A DNA stretch of 64,000 nt from NCBI GenBank assembly GCA_963576475.1, contig OY754965.1, positions 2,301,501 to 2,365,500 on the forward strand, given 5' to 3'. The stretch's first letter is position 1. Every line of letters begins with the position of its first letter. The notes under the pieces were generated by a model, which worked only from the letters and a program-made list of their open reading frames with translations, made no database searches and had not been told where the DNA came from. This document shows positions 20,575 to 31,800 of this stretch, one piece after another. This DNA is from Molanna angustata. Lineage: Eukaryota; Arthropoda; Insecta; Trichoptera; Molannidae. The position numbers and the translations under genes are program-made.

Positions 20575-21835
20575 ATACATTATAATAAATTTTGTACAAA
20601 CTATTAACAAAAATAATAACAAAACGACTGACGAGCAAATTCGACCTATACCAACCAGTGGAACAAGCAAGATTCCGGAAAGGCTACAGCACTATTGACC
20701 ATATTCACACTATACGTTTGCTGATAAAGAAGTGTACTGAGTATAATGTCCCACTATGCTTAGGGTTTGTCGATTACCAGAAAGCTTTTGACTCCATTGA
20801 AACATGGACCATACTGGCAGGGATGTATCAAACAAGAATAGACTCTAGGTATACAACGCTAATAAAAAACTTATACAAAAATGCAACGATACAGGTTAAA
20901 TTTAATGAGGACTTGTCAACAGATAAAATAGAAGTGAAAAGAGGAATCCGACAGGGTGATACAATATCCCCAAAACTGTTCACATTGGCATTGGAATACG
21001 TCTTTAAAAAGCTAAACTGGGAAAACAAAGGTGTCCGCATTGATGGGAAAAAACTAAGCCATCTAAGATTTGCTGACGAGCAACAACCCCTTGGTTAGCA
21101 ACAACCCCCAAGAGCTGGCAGAAATGCTGCTAGAGTTAAATGAGGTCTCCAAAAATGTGGGACTATGTATGAACCTGGCAAAAACAAAAGTAATGGGCTC
21201 AAACGACTTTCAGATTAGGGTTGAAGGCAGCATCATAGAAGATGTTCAAAATTATATATACCTGGGTCACAGCATTAGACTGGATAAAGAAAACCAGACG
21301 GTTGAAATCAAAAGAAAGATTGGACTAAGTTGGGCTGCCTTCAGAAAAATGGGATATATATTGAAAAATCGGAAAACACCTATAAACCTGAAAAGGAAAG
21401 TATATGAAGCGTGTGTGCTGCCGGTTGCTACATATGGCCTAGAAACAGTAACTCTCTAAACTGAGTGCCGAGAAACTGCGAGTCACCCAAAGAGCTATGG
21501 AAAGATCCATGCTGGGTCTGTCACTAAGAGACAAGGTAAGAAATGAAACTGTGAGAGAAAGAACAAAAGTAACAGATATAATCCACCGTGTGGCGACTCT
21601 GAAATGGAAATGGGCCAGAAGCTCGGACGAGAAGTGGACAAAGAGAATGCTGACTTGGAGACCTCGTATGACAAAGAGAGGAGTGGGGCGGCCGCAGCTG
21701 CGGTGGAGGGACGATATAACAAGATATGCTGGCACATCCTGGATGCAAACTGCACAAGACAGGACGACGTGGAGTCAAATGGAGGAGGCCTTCGTTCAGG
21801 AGTGGACGGAAATAGGATGAAGAAGAAGAAGATAA
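20575..21835 (+). mobile_element. RTE-like LINE pol fragment, frameshifted
   Basis: It begins inside the reverse transcriptase domain (LYQPVEQARFRKGYSTIDHI, about 20655) and continues through CLGFVDYQKAFDSIET and IRQGDTISPKLFTLALE (about 20945). The catalytic box is then broken: RFADE QQPLG instead of F-A-D-D, where a short AGCAACAACCCC repeat (about 21077-21108) replaced the normal codons and shifted the frame. The second frame (about 21108-21457) reads NNPQELAEMLLELNEVSKNV, the third (from about 21458) reads EKLRVTQRAMERSMLG and GVGRPQLRWRDDITRYAG. The 3' end is a GAAGAAGAAGAA run at about 21820. It lacks the endonuclease and 5' half and is dead. Confidence 0.85.
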
Positions 21836-22415
21836 ATATTGTAAATTTGCATTTAATATAAAAATTTCACAGCTCATTTGACTTAATACTACGAGATCTC
21901 AACCAATCAGAGAGCCAACCGGAAACATAATGCGGATTGTAGACGCTAGTGTAAACTTATTATAGGTACATTTTGAGACCTTTATGGTAGAGCCGTATAC
22001 ATAAATAAATAAATTAAAAATAAATATGACAGTAGTCGTTTGGGCAGGAGGCAGATATATTGTCTAAGAAAAATCAAAGAATATACCGGAGTGCACAGAG
22101 CGGAGGAGCCGTTCCGGCTATCCACACACAGAATGCCTATGCCAAAGTAAATAAAGACATAAAGAGAATAATAAGAACATACCTTTATGATTCGATTCAG
22201 TTGAAATAGTGACACTGTATAGTGTCCATTATCAAAGGATAGATAATTCACAGCATTTTTTAATATATGGCATTTTTTTATTCATTTAATTAAGTATTGA
22301 AAAGTATGATTGATTAAAAATAGTCAGTGCAAGCTCTGTCGTACAATGCAATTGCATAGTTACCTACTCAACAATCAAATTATACAATCCAATAAAGTAG
22401 CCCATTTAACAATGA
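21836..22415. other. No gene seen
   Basis: AT-rich sequence downstream of the RTE fragment; chance reading frames only. Confidence 0.5.
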
Positions 22416-22419
22416 AAAT

Positions 22420-22740
22420 TAAGTGAACGAAAAACAAATCAATGAAAATCAAGTGAACGAAAAACAAATCAATGAAAATCAAGTAAACCAAAAACAAATC
22501 AATGAAAATCATGTAAACCAAAAACATATCAATGAAAATAAAGTTAAACAAAAACTAAGCAATGTAAATAAAGTAAATCAAATACAATACAATGAAAATA
22601 AATTATTTCGAAAACAAAAAAATTTAAATAAATCAAAAAGAAACCAATGAAAATAAATTAAATCGAAAAAAAAAACAATGAAAAAAAGTAAATTAAAAAT
22701 AAAACAATGAAAAAAAGTAAATTAAACAATGAAAATAAAG
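22420..22740 (+). repeat. A-rich minisatellite, 30 bp unit, about ten copies
   Basis: The unit GTGAACGAAAAACAAATC plus AATGAAAATCAA repeats and decays toward the right end, where units shorten and lose register. With a 30 bp period the frame stays open for about 75 codons (NEKQINENQV repeated), but there is no upstream coding context. Confidence 0.85.
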
Positions 22741-22744
22741 TAGC

Positions 22745-23335
22745 TACGATTAATGTAAAATTGTTTTTATTTTTTTATCACTTCAGTACTTACATGTTTA
22801 GTTATTTTCGGTAGTAATAGTTTCTGTATTATCTTCGCCTTAGTTATCTCGCCGTAAAAGTTAGTTTTTGGTATTGTCGGTAAGTCGTATTTTTTTATTA
22901 TTAATATTCTATGCAATTACATTGTGATTTTTCCATTGAGAGCTAAAATATTTTTTATCTTTTTTTAGTAGCAGATCCACAAAATATTTTTTTGAGTAAA
23001 TTTTAAATACTTAATTAATATTATAAATTAAATATAAACTTATAGAGTATCAAGACGGTACATTGCCAATTTGATGCATAATAATTATTATATTCTATAA
23101 AAATTGGATTAGAAAAAATAGAAATATATTTAAGAGAAAAATACATTTTGATATCCTCTTGAGTTGATACAAAAGGCACCTACAATGCGTTTTGTGCAAA
23201 ACATAATATTGATATCAAAGCGATAAAATTATTGCAAATAATATTATGTTACAACATGAACACCTTGATTTTTAATATACTTGTTAATAAATTTACTTTA
23301 TTTTATTACAACTTATATTTTCTTGATGTTATAGA
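22745..23335. other. No gene seen
   Basis: AT-rich sequence without recognisable motifs. Confidence 0.5.
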
Positions 23336-23342
23336 AAGAATT

Positions 23343-23490
23343 AATATGTCCTTGTGACAAGTATATAATATGTACATCTTTATACATTCCCCAATCTATG
23401 CGTAAATGCTTTTGCTATAACGAAAACGATCGTGGCAGGATTCGAACTCGCGACCACTGGATTACTAACCCAGCGCGCTAACCGCCCATT
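23343..23490 (-). mobile_element. tRNA-derived SINE, family S2
   Basis: On the minus strand: GGCGGTTAGCGCGCTGGGTT, anticodon-type loop TTAGTAA, GGTCGCGAGTTCGAATCCTG (box B), then the S2 body with AGCAAAAGCATTTACGC and ACAAGGACATATT. The first part of box A (TGGCAGA) is missing or altered, so it is slightly 5'-truncated. The anticodon-loop triplet differs from the 4858 copy (AGT versus ATT). Confidence 0.7.
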
Positions 23491-23494
23491 TTAT

Positions 23495-24130
23495 TGTATG
23501 TTCTTGATGTTTTTCTTTTTAAAAAATCATTTGTTTATTGTCAAAACAGACGATTACCCCTTTTAATTTTTTATTTTACATTCACGGCTTGAAAGCCTAT
23601 TTAAAAAAAAACAACAAGTATACAATGATTAAAACTTTAAATTTTAAAATAAAAGCAGATCAACAATTATTAAAACTTGAAATTTTAAAATAAAAGCAAA
23701 ATTTAAACAAACATAATAATATCAATAATATCAATATACTATACATAATTAAAAACAAAATACAAAAACCCAAACACAACGATTACTATATTTACAGCGG
23801 CCTTACTCTCCACTGCAAATCCGATCCCAATCCGATCCCATTCGCTAAGAACCTACCTTTGTAACGTAGAATGAATGCGGTAGGTAGGTATATTTTAATA
23901 GTAATAGTCGATAATTTGAATGTACGCAGGCGGCAGATAGGTAAGTTCTAGATGAAAATTTGAAATTGGGATCGGATTCGAGTTTCAAGAGTAAGGCTAC
24001 AGGTCATGAGTTAAAGGTTTAAAAATTTTGATTTGAACATAAAGAAATCGTCGGCAAAAATATCAGTGTCTCCACCAAGTCTGTTAGTTTAAATAAGACA
24101 ATTCAATTTTTTGGACAACTTTAGTATTTA
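23495..24130. other. No gene seen; one short tandem duplication
   Basis: ATTAAAACTTTAAATTTTAA at about 23627 recurs about 45 bp later, together with AAAATAAAAGCA. Otherwise plain AT-rich DNA. Confidence 0.45.
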
Positions 24131-24133
24131 GAG

Positions 24134-24200
24134 TATTATAGAAGAACCAGGAACTCAAGGCATCTACAGGGCTTACGACCTGTATATGCCTTGATATCTT
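24134..24200 (+). repeat. Dispersed repeat family E, truncated
   Basis: TATAGAAGAACCAGGAACTC, AAGGCATCTACAGGGCTTAC and GACCTGTATATGCC match the first half of 28039-28178. Both ends are missing. Confidence 0.55.
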
Positions 24201-24219
24201 ATCCCAATAGATATCCTAC

Positions 24220-25105
24220 ATTGTATTAAGGTAAAACGGATTTTTGCATTTTTATTTATATTTTTTTACAAATCTTAAATTTATAAATAAAGTAGTTAGT
24301 ATTTATCATATATTATCTAATGACTGCCTCAGTAAACTTAATCTAATCTCTCTTCCGCATTCAATCAAATGAATATGCACAGACCTACAGTTTTCATTCG
24401 CAGAAAATATATGCCTAATTGTATGGATAGATTTTAACTTGTTTGGTTCAAAGGAAACCGGAATTAATATGAAATCGATTAGACACGTTTAAGACATAGG
24501 AATAATATTCACGTTATAATATTATAGTTAATTATCACGATAAATTATAGTGCAAAATATAATGTGATATATTATTTGAAATGCATTATAGTATAATTAA
24601 ATTTAAACGACATCTTTAGGTAAAATCTAAAAGTTATTTGAATGATTCGAACAACGATTCAAATCTTGCATACAAATTTTGTCGCTGTAAATAATATTTA
24701 TATTGAGTTACATTGATAGATGGCGTTAGAAACATATCTATTTAATGTCATTTCGAGTGCAAGTTTTATTTTCAATTTATGGATCCAAGGAAAATTCATA
24801 TAAAAATTGATTTTGTAATGAAAAAATATTAAACTCATGATATTCCTGTATAATTTTAATATTTACCTATTTGACTTTTACAATGCCTTTCATACAACAT
24901 AGGTTAATATTATTGGTATTAAGCACGGTGAATTTATAAAACAGATAGTAAAGTAAAATATGTGGTTTGTTTCCACTTTCCTACAACATTTCATCATTTT
25001 CCACAGATGTAGCATTTCACAAAACCACATATTTAATTTCCAACACAAATATTATTATAGAAACGGATTTCATATACATACATACTTTAATTTACTTTAT
25101 TACAT
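24220..25105. other. No gene seen
   Basis: AT-rich DNA with small palindromic patches near 24500-24600; no coding or RNA feature recognised. Confidence 0.5.
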
Positions 25106-25122
25106 ACTTTACGTTAGCTGTG

Positions 25123-25412
25123 AGGCACCGGCTTAGAATAGTGCTTCCACTCTTTTCTATTATTGTTTTCGAGTGTCCCGTAAGAGCCGGGTAATCGAAA
25201 ATACAACAGGCAACAATAACATCTCACATAGTTCAGCAATGAGGTTCACCACCCATTCTGAATATAGTGCCTTTTTAGGTGAGACGAGACTGGTGTGTGG
25301 GTATACACAGATATTTTGTGCTCCCTTTTATAAGGCAATGCACACCTGCACACCTGCACACCTTTCGCTGGTTACCCCACATTGTGGGATATGCCGTGAT
25401 GGTATGAATGAA
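25123..25412 (+). mobile_element. SINE family S3, longest copy
   Basis: It runs from GGCACCGGCTTAGAATAGTG through AGTGTCCCGTAAGAGCCGGG, CAGCAATGAGGTTCACCACC and GGTGAGACGAGACTGGTGTG to GGGATATGCCGTGATGGTAT and an ATGA-repeat end. I do not see a tRNA-like head, so its promoter origin is unknown. The 3' terminus matches the RTE ends at 50020-50045 and 57660-57693. Confidence 0.75.
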
Positions 25413-25930
25413 TGAACATACTTTAATACATTCATTAAATACAAATTACTTTAATCTGTTTAACGAGTTAATTTTACTGTACATATTTGAAGATATATTT
25501 TTTATCTAATTGCCAATTTACAATAATAATTATTTTTATTGCTGTAATAACGTCGAAACTTATAAAATGGAAACAAACACGTGCAGTATTAACGACAATT
25601 TATGTCAATGAGAAATTTCAGCTTGTAATGATGGTGACGTGATTTCGTTATTTTTTTATGTATCTATCTATAAGCCAGAATACTCTTTAGCCTGCAGTAA
25701 ACGTGACTGCTTTGTGTTGACTAATTTGGTCAACATTTTGGTACGAGCATGATGCGTTCTCCAAACAGGGAAATTTTTAACTGCTTGCAAAATTATTTAC
25801 GCGGTCATAACGAGTACGGTACTATACGAACAATATTTACCGCCGGAGATATAATAGAGCCAATAGAGCCGGCCAATAAAATGGCTTCACTTTTTCGGCG
25901 AGGTATTGTATGGGAATGAGTATTCTATAG
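25413..25930. other. No gene seen
   Basis: AT-rich spacer before the Helitron-like copy B; chance frames only. Confidence 0.5.
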
Positions 25931-26150
25931 TCCTACTGTCGATTTGTTCAGGAGAATTTTGTTCTCTTAACATATCGACAATGTTTCAAGCCAGGATACG
26001 CGAGAATTGTATGCAGAGGTCTACTTTTTTCACGGCTTTTCCAACTTTGAAGTCAAAAAACACCAACTTAGAGGCTTCGCAGCATATATGTTCCATACAC
26101 GGATTTACTCAGAATTCGGAGTAGAACATTTCGTGTGTCTGTGTGTGTGT

Positions 26151-26224
<74 letters not shown>

Positions 26225-26987
26225 CCCCCCCTTATAACTTTTGATCCGCTCAATTAACAGTGCTTAAAATTTCAGAATATATAAACAGTTACAGGCCTAC
26301 AAAACTTTTATACTTGGAATTTTGAATTTTTGTTTCAGTCAGGGGTTATCAACTTTTGAATTTTCATTTTATTTTTCCATATATCTCAGAAACCATAAAA
26401 GATAGAACGCTGAAAATTGGTACAAACATAGACGAATACAAAATCTCAAATCGGTTTTTTCAAAAAAATTCCAGGATTTCTCAAACATTTTTTATTAATA
26501 AAAGTATTTTTTTTATGATAAATTTATGAGTTTAACTGCCTATATTTCCATTTTTTTTAAATATCGAAAAAAGCCGAAACACCCCAACTAGATAATTTAA
26601 TTTTATATAAAAAATATTAACATTGTAGTAGTACATCTCAAATTTTTTTTAACAATTTTTATAAAAATTGAATTTAGTGACGACATCGCTTCATACAATT
26701 TGTATGGTAGTCACCTATACACAATATCAAAGAAGACTTAATAGTTTGATACTTCATCTCTAAACATACAATATACATATACCATCATGCTGTTTTCATA
26801 TTCCGGGTAGGAAAAAAAGACTGACCTCCATACTATCCTATCTTGACTACCTAGGTACATGTGTTGTATAGAAAACTAAATATCATAAAATAATAAATAA
26901 TTTGTATTTATGGGTTTGGTACTTATTCTTCAACTATACATACTATCGCTGTCGACAGTTGGATCTCATGTGTTACATGCAACTAGT
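25931..26987 (+). mobile_element. Helitron-like (Helentron/HINE-type) element, copy B
   Basis: A 1,057 bp copy starting TCCTACTGTCGATTTGTTCA and ending GTCGACAGTTGGATC, the CATGTGTTACATG hairpin and CAACTAGT. The interior holds a ~90 bp GT tract (26131-26222) followed by CCCCCC and TTATAACTTTTGATCCGCTC. It is collinear with copy C (58993-60046) throughout, so the boundaries are supported by comparison. It encodes no Rep or helicase and would depend on another element. Confidence 0.6.
26131..26222 (+). repeat. GT microsatellite inside Helitron-like copy B
   Basis: A nearly uninterrupted GT run with early TCTGTG interruptions. The homologous place in copies A (18573-18612) and C (59194-59227) is also GT-rich but much shorter, showing expansion after the copies separated. 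Confidence 0.9.
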
Positions 26988-27284
26988 ATCATTCAATGCT
27001 ATAAGCATACCAATTTTATATTTTATTAAGAGTATGGACATTTATTATATATTTTCAGCTTCATTCCAGATAATCTAATCTCCTTTGGTGTTGGCCAAGT
27101 TAATCTGAATATTCGACCCTATAGATATTTATACATAGGTACAGAATGTTGTCTTCCGAATGAAAAATCTTTAAGGAGCGATAAAGAATGAACAAATATA
27201 TAAAATAAAAGTAATTATAAAAAACTGACTCCAAAAACTGAAAACATAAAAACTACAAAAAATGCCTTAAAAAGTATAAAGATC

Positions 27285-27440
27285 TTCTTCTTCTTCGTGC
27301 CATATCACTGTTCTCTCGATCACATCTGAGAAGACATCTCTATCCGCCCCGCCGTCGTCCGGAACAATCCGCCGACGTTTCTGATGTCGGTCAACTCACG
27401 AATGTTGCGTAGCTAGCCATGATATCCTGACGTCTTCCTA
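27285..27440 (-). mobile_element. LINE 3' end relic with GAA-repeat tail
   Basis: On the minus strand a frame reads DVFSDVIERTVIWHEEEED just before the end, and the plus strand shows CTTCTTCTTCTTC at 27285-27297. This resembles C-termini of RTE-type pol genes that close in GAA repeats. Decayed and 5'-truncated. Confidence 0.45.
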
Positions 27441-27649
27441 TTCTGACAAGAGCTTGTTAAACACAGGTCATTTTTACCAATGTCGGATGAGCTGATAAAA
27501 ATTATGTTGGCAACATAATACTTATAATTTATTTGATAAATGTGATCAAATGGCTTGACAAATACGAATACATAATAAACTTATTTCTAACCTCAAATGG
27601 CAAAGGTGTTGATAAAATTTACCTGCAAACAATTTTTTTATTGACAAAC

Positions 27650-28010
27650 TGTGATATATTGATGTTGCGCCTTGTATCAGGCAACCTGTATAGCGGTTTA
27701 CGAGATTGTACGAACGGGGGATTCGGCAATCTTCGGGAGAAAGGTTTTTAATATAAAGGAATGTCTGAGGTAAGGAGGGGTGCATTGATCGGGATTTTGA
27801 TCAAATATTGTGCTCTCACGTTGTGGTACATTTATAAACTAATTAAGCGGCCTTGAGTTGAGGTTATCACAAAAACGGCGCTATAAAAATCATCCTAATT
27901 TATTATTATTATTATTATTGTACTTCACTCTTGTATATATCTATTTACTGTAATTATAATAAATTGTGTATAAGTTAAACGCGTGTGTTAATTTACTATA
28001 TCTGTGTATC
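27650..28010 (+). mobile_element. Possible solo LTR
   Basis: It starts TGTGATATATTGATGTTGCG and contains GCTCTCACGTTGTGG. It has an ATT microsatellite at about 27900-27920 and a polyadenylation-like ATAATAAATTGTGTATAAG near 27957. It is related to 16310-16860. The right boundary and target duplication are not clear, so the call rests on the shared segments and the TGT start. Confidence 0.35.
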
Positions 28011-28038
28011 TAAAAGTACCAGATATTACTTTTAACAT

Positions 28039-28178
28039 CTCAATAGAGACGAAGTTGAGATATAATAGAAGAACCAGGAACTCAAGGCACCTACAGGGCT
28101 TATGCCTGTCATCGGCTGGTTTACGTGATCACTTTATGCGCTTGCGCAACGTTCACCAATTATGCCTTCTTATTGAGT
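28039..28178 (+). repeat. Dispersed repeat family E, full copy
   Basis: It runs from CTCAATAGAGACGAAGTTG to CCTTCTTATTGAG. CTCAATA and TATTGAG-like ends are inverted. Other copies are at 19095, 24134 and 48045. It is too short to code and could be a tiny MITE. Confidence 0.7.
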
Positions 28179-28311
28179 TTACTTATCAATGTAATTTTTT
28201 GAAAGTTCTATATATTTGAATAGTGTGTAACAATGCACCTGTAAATAAAGAACTATACTACGAAGTAACAAAGAAACCTTAAAAAAACTATAATCTAAGT
28301 TTAAGAATAAT

Positions 28312-28560
28312 TCGGCCTTCGTGGCTTGGGGTTGTGGGGTGGCTTCGTGGGTTAGGTTAGGGACTCCTGAGCGGAAGGTCCCGGTTTCGATTCCCGGTGA
28401 AGACACAGTTTTTAAAATGTGTTTTCAGTCTGGATCTATGAGACGATAAATATCGTAAGTCTCCAGACTGTGGCAACTTGTTATTGGCTGCATGTTAAAT
28501 TAATATTTGACATAGTACCTGTTTGTTACTCGAGAAGCATAATTAAATAAATAAATAAGA
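28312..28560 (+). mobile_element. tRNA-derived SINE, family S1, with rearranged box A
   Basis: The head reads GGCCTTCGTGGCTTGGGGTT, then a second GGCTTCGTGGGTTAGG, so box A has been partly duplicated with an insertion of about 30 bp. Box B (GGTTTCGATTCCC), the S1 body and an AAAT-repeat tail follow. Otherwise it is like 61162-61399. Confidence 0.8.
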
Positions 28561-28709
28561 AACTACCTTTTTGCTGGCAATATTCCCACATGTTGATTCG
28601 GGAATTAAATATAACTAATCAAACTGATATATGTCCAAAAGTCCCTGTTTACTTCTGCCTAAAATAAGCCTCAATGAATCACTGTCAATCTATGCTTTCC
28701 TTTTACATA

Positions 28710-28721
28710 TATTATGTTATT
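28710..28721. repeat. Target-site duplication, 3' side of LINE
   Basis: TATTATGTTATT here is repeated exactly at 34189-34200 on the other side of the LINE. Because the poly(A) (T run on this strand) follows directly, the last T's could belong to either. Confidence 0.8.
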
Positions 28722-28845
28722 TTTTTTTTTTTGCTTTATATGGCAATTCACCCTATTTAGAGTGCTATATGCCTTGGATGAAAATAGATATAAAAATGGA
28801 GAGTTAGGAGCAGTTTTAGGAGAATATAAAAAGTTCAAGATTAAG

Positions 28846-31800
28846 TTACAGTTCGATGTTGTGAGATTTTAGAAATTTTAACAACAAGACATAAATTTTT
28901 GAATTATTAAGAGATAACAGGTAGGAGATATTAATTGGAGATGTATGAACAGTGTCGATAAAGAATTGATACAGACCACTGATATTAGACCGGTTATTGC
29001 AATTAAAAAACATATGGTCCAGAGTCTCCTCCTCTAGACCACACTCACACATAGGGCTGCTAAATACATGAATTTTAAACAGGTGAGTAGCCACAATACA
29101 GTGACCAATTCTCATTCTTGTTAAACAGGAAATATCTCTTCTAGAAAATCCTCTTCCCTGAAACCAAGGTTTTGAGGGGATCGTGGGCTGGATTCCAGCG
29201 TAGAACGATCCTGTTCGAATACGAGTCACTGACAGGTGATCATTCCATCTACGCATCTTAATGTTTTGGAGGGAACAAACATAATCTAAAGTTGGGATCT
29301 GCAAATGGGATAGATTCATACCTGAAGAGGAATTTGATTTTGCTAATAAGTCAGCTGTTTCATTACCTTCGATGCCAAGGTGGCCAGGAATCCAGGCCAA
29401 CGATATGTCGTAATTGTCAGATTTAAGTTTAAACAATTTGTATTTTATTGAACATAAAAGATAATCTAGAGGGTTAACAATGTTAGAAGAAATTTTTTGA
29501 AGTGCACTAAGAGAGTCTGATAAAATCACAGCATTAGATATTTTATATGATTCAATGTGGATCAAAGCCTGCTCAATGGCAAAACATTCGGCTGAGTAGA
29601 TTGAAAATATTTTAGGGAGGGAGTAGGACGATTTAATGTTGAGTGCTGGAATATAGACCGAGGCACCGCAGGAGGTGTCAGGAATTTTCGAGCCATCTGT
29701 ATATATTGTAAGAGAGCTGGGAAATTTTGTCAAAATAATTTCCTTAAATTTAGAGTTAATCTCAGCTAAACTACGATTGCTCCAATACTTGTCCATTCCA
29801 ATAGATAGGATCACATTCGGACCAAAAGAAGAAGCCAAAAGCGGAATATTGTAAACAGGAAGCGTTGACCCTTTATCTAAATTCATGTTGGAAATAGATA
29901 GTTGATAGGTTTGAAAACTTTTTAGAAGAAATGGAATTGATTTTGAGTTCCTATATCTAGTATTTTCATTTACTTTTAATAATCGTTGAAGCTTTTCTAT
30001 GATCGGATGATTAGAATAATAAAGAGTTTTGGAAATGAATTTGTCCGATAAAAATTGTCGTCTTATTATTAGTGGAGATTCCACGCATTCCACTTGAAGA
30101 GCATTGATAGGGGAACTCTTCATCGCTCCCAAAATAATTCTCAACGACTTGGATTGAATCACGTCAAGTTTTTTAGCCAGGTGTTTAGGCAATGGGTCAA
30201 AGAGGATTGATCCATAATCAAGGTGACTACGTACAAGTGCATTAAACATTATTCTAAGAGTAGATGGGTGGGCACCCCACCATACTCTAGCTACTGCTCT
30301 CATAATATTGAGACCTAATTCACATTTGGTCACAATTTTTTGAATGTGAGGTAACCAGGAAAGTTTGTGATCAAATATAATGCCGAGAAACTTATGTTGG
30401 GTGACAATTTCAAGAGGTTCATTTTCAAATTTAATTGATAAGGGGGGGATGGATCGCTTCCGAGAAAATATTAAAGCCTTGCTTTTGGTAGATGATAGTT
30501 TCAAGCCATTATTGACAAGCCAAGAATTCAAATATTGTAGAGCACTTGAGATATGATGAGCTGCTTGAGTTAAATTGTTAAGAATGATATAGATTATTAT
30601 ATCGTCAGCAAAATACAGCCTTTTTGTAAACAGTGGAATTGAACTATCCATATCATAGGTATATATATTATACAAAATAGGGCTTATCACAGAACCTTGG
30701 GGCAGACCTCTCCATAATTTTCTTTAGAAGTTTTAGAGGATGTTGAAATAATGATAGTTCTTTCATTTTAGGTGGAATATTTATATTCAATAGTTTGTTT
30801 TTCAAAACATAAATGAGAACATCATCATACGCCGATGAAATATCTAGAAATACTGCAAGAAGATTTTGTTTGGTGTCTTGAGAGATTCGGATATCAGTCG
30901 TCAGATACTAAGACTATCCAAAGTAGATTTTTTCTTTCGGAAGCCAAATTGGTTTGGAGATAAGATTGTATGATGTTCTACATACCAGTCTATTCGCTTC
31001 TTAATCAAATGCTCAATTACTTTTAACAAACATGATGATAATGCAATAGGGCGGTATGATGATACTTCCGATGCACTCTTCCCTGGTTTAATGATAGGAA
31101 TAATTCTTTGAGATTTCAAGGATTCTGGAATGAAACCGGTTTCAAACATAAAATTTATCAAGGAGAGGAAATATTCAGAAGCAGAGACAGAAAAAGCTCT
31201 TAAAAAACAAAATTGTACCTCATCAGGTCCTGGAGCTGAGTCCGGCAGAGAAGTAATTACAGATTTCAATTCATCTAATGTAAATGGAGAGTCTAACCAA
31301 GAGGAATGAGAAGTGAATTTGTCTTGTGTGGGAATATCATCTTTGGAAGGGGCTGTTTGGGGAGCTAATTTGTCAATAAATGCTGAAATGACTTCATCTG
31401 AAATTTTCCTAGCCCTAGGGGGGGAAAATACGGATCCAAACTTCCTGATGCTGGTCCATACGGATGACACCGGAGAGCAAGGCGATAAAGATTCACAGAA
31501 ACTGCGCCAGCCTGTTCTTTTTTTCTTTTTGAGGATACGTTTAGCGTTCGCTTGAGCTTGTTTTGCTAAAAGATAGTTATCTAAAGTCAAATTTTTACGG
31601 TACGTATGATAATCTTTTTTACAAGCATGTACAATTAGGGAGCATTCTGAGTCCCACCATGAAGCAGACTGAAATTGTTTTTTAGCTGGTGGTTTGTGTA
31701 TCGGGATCGTTTTCTTAGCAGTTTCTAAGATAACACTAGAAAAATTTTCACACAAATAACTTAAATCTGAGTGAAATTTACTGGAATTGTCTAAATAATG

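Noticed and set aside
26068..26253. His/Thr-repeat peptide
   Set aside because: Translation of the GT microsatellite on the opposite strand.
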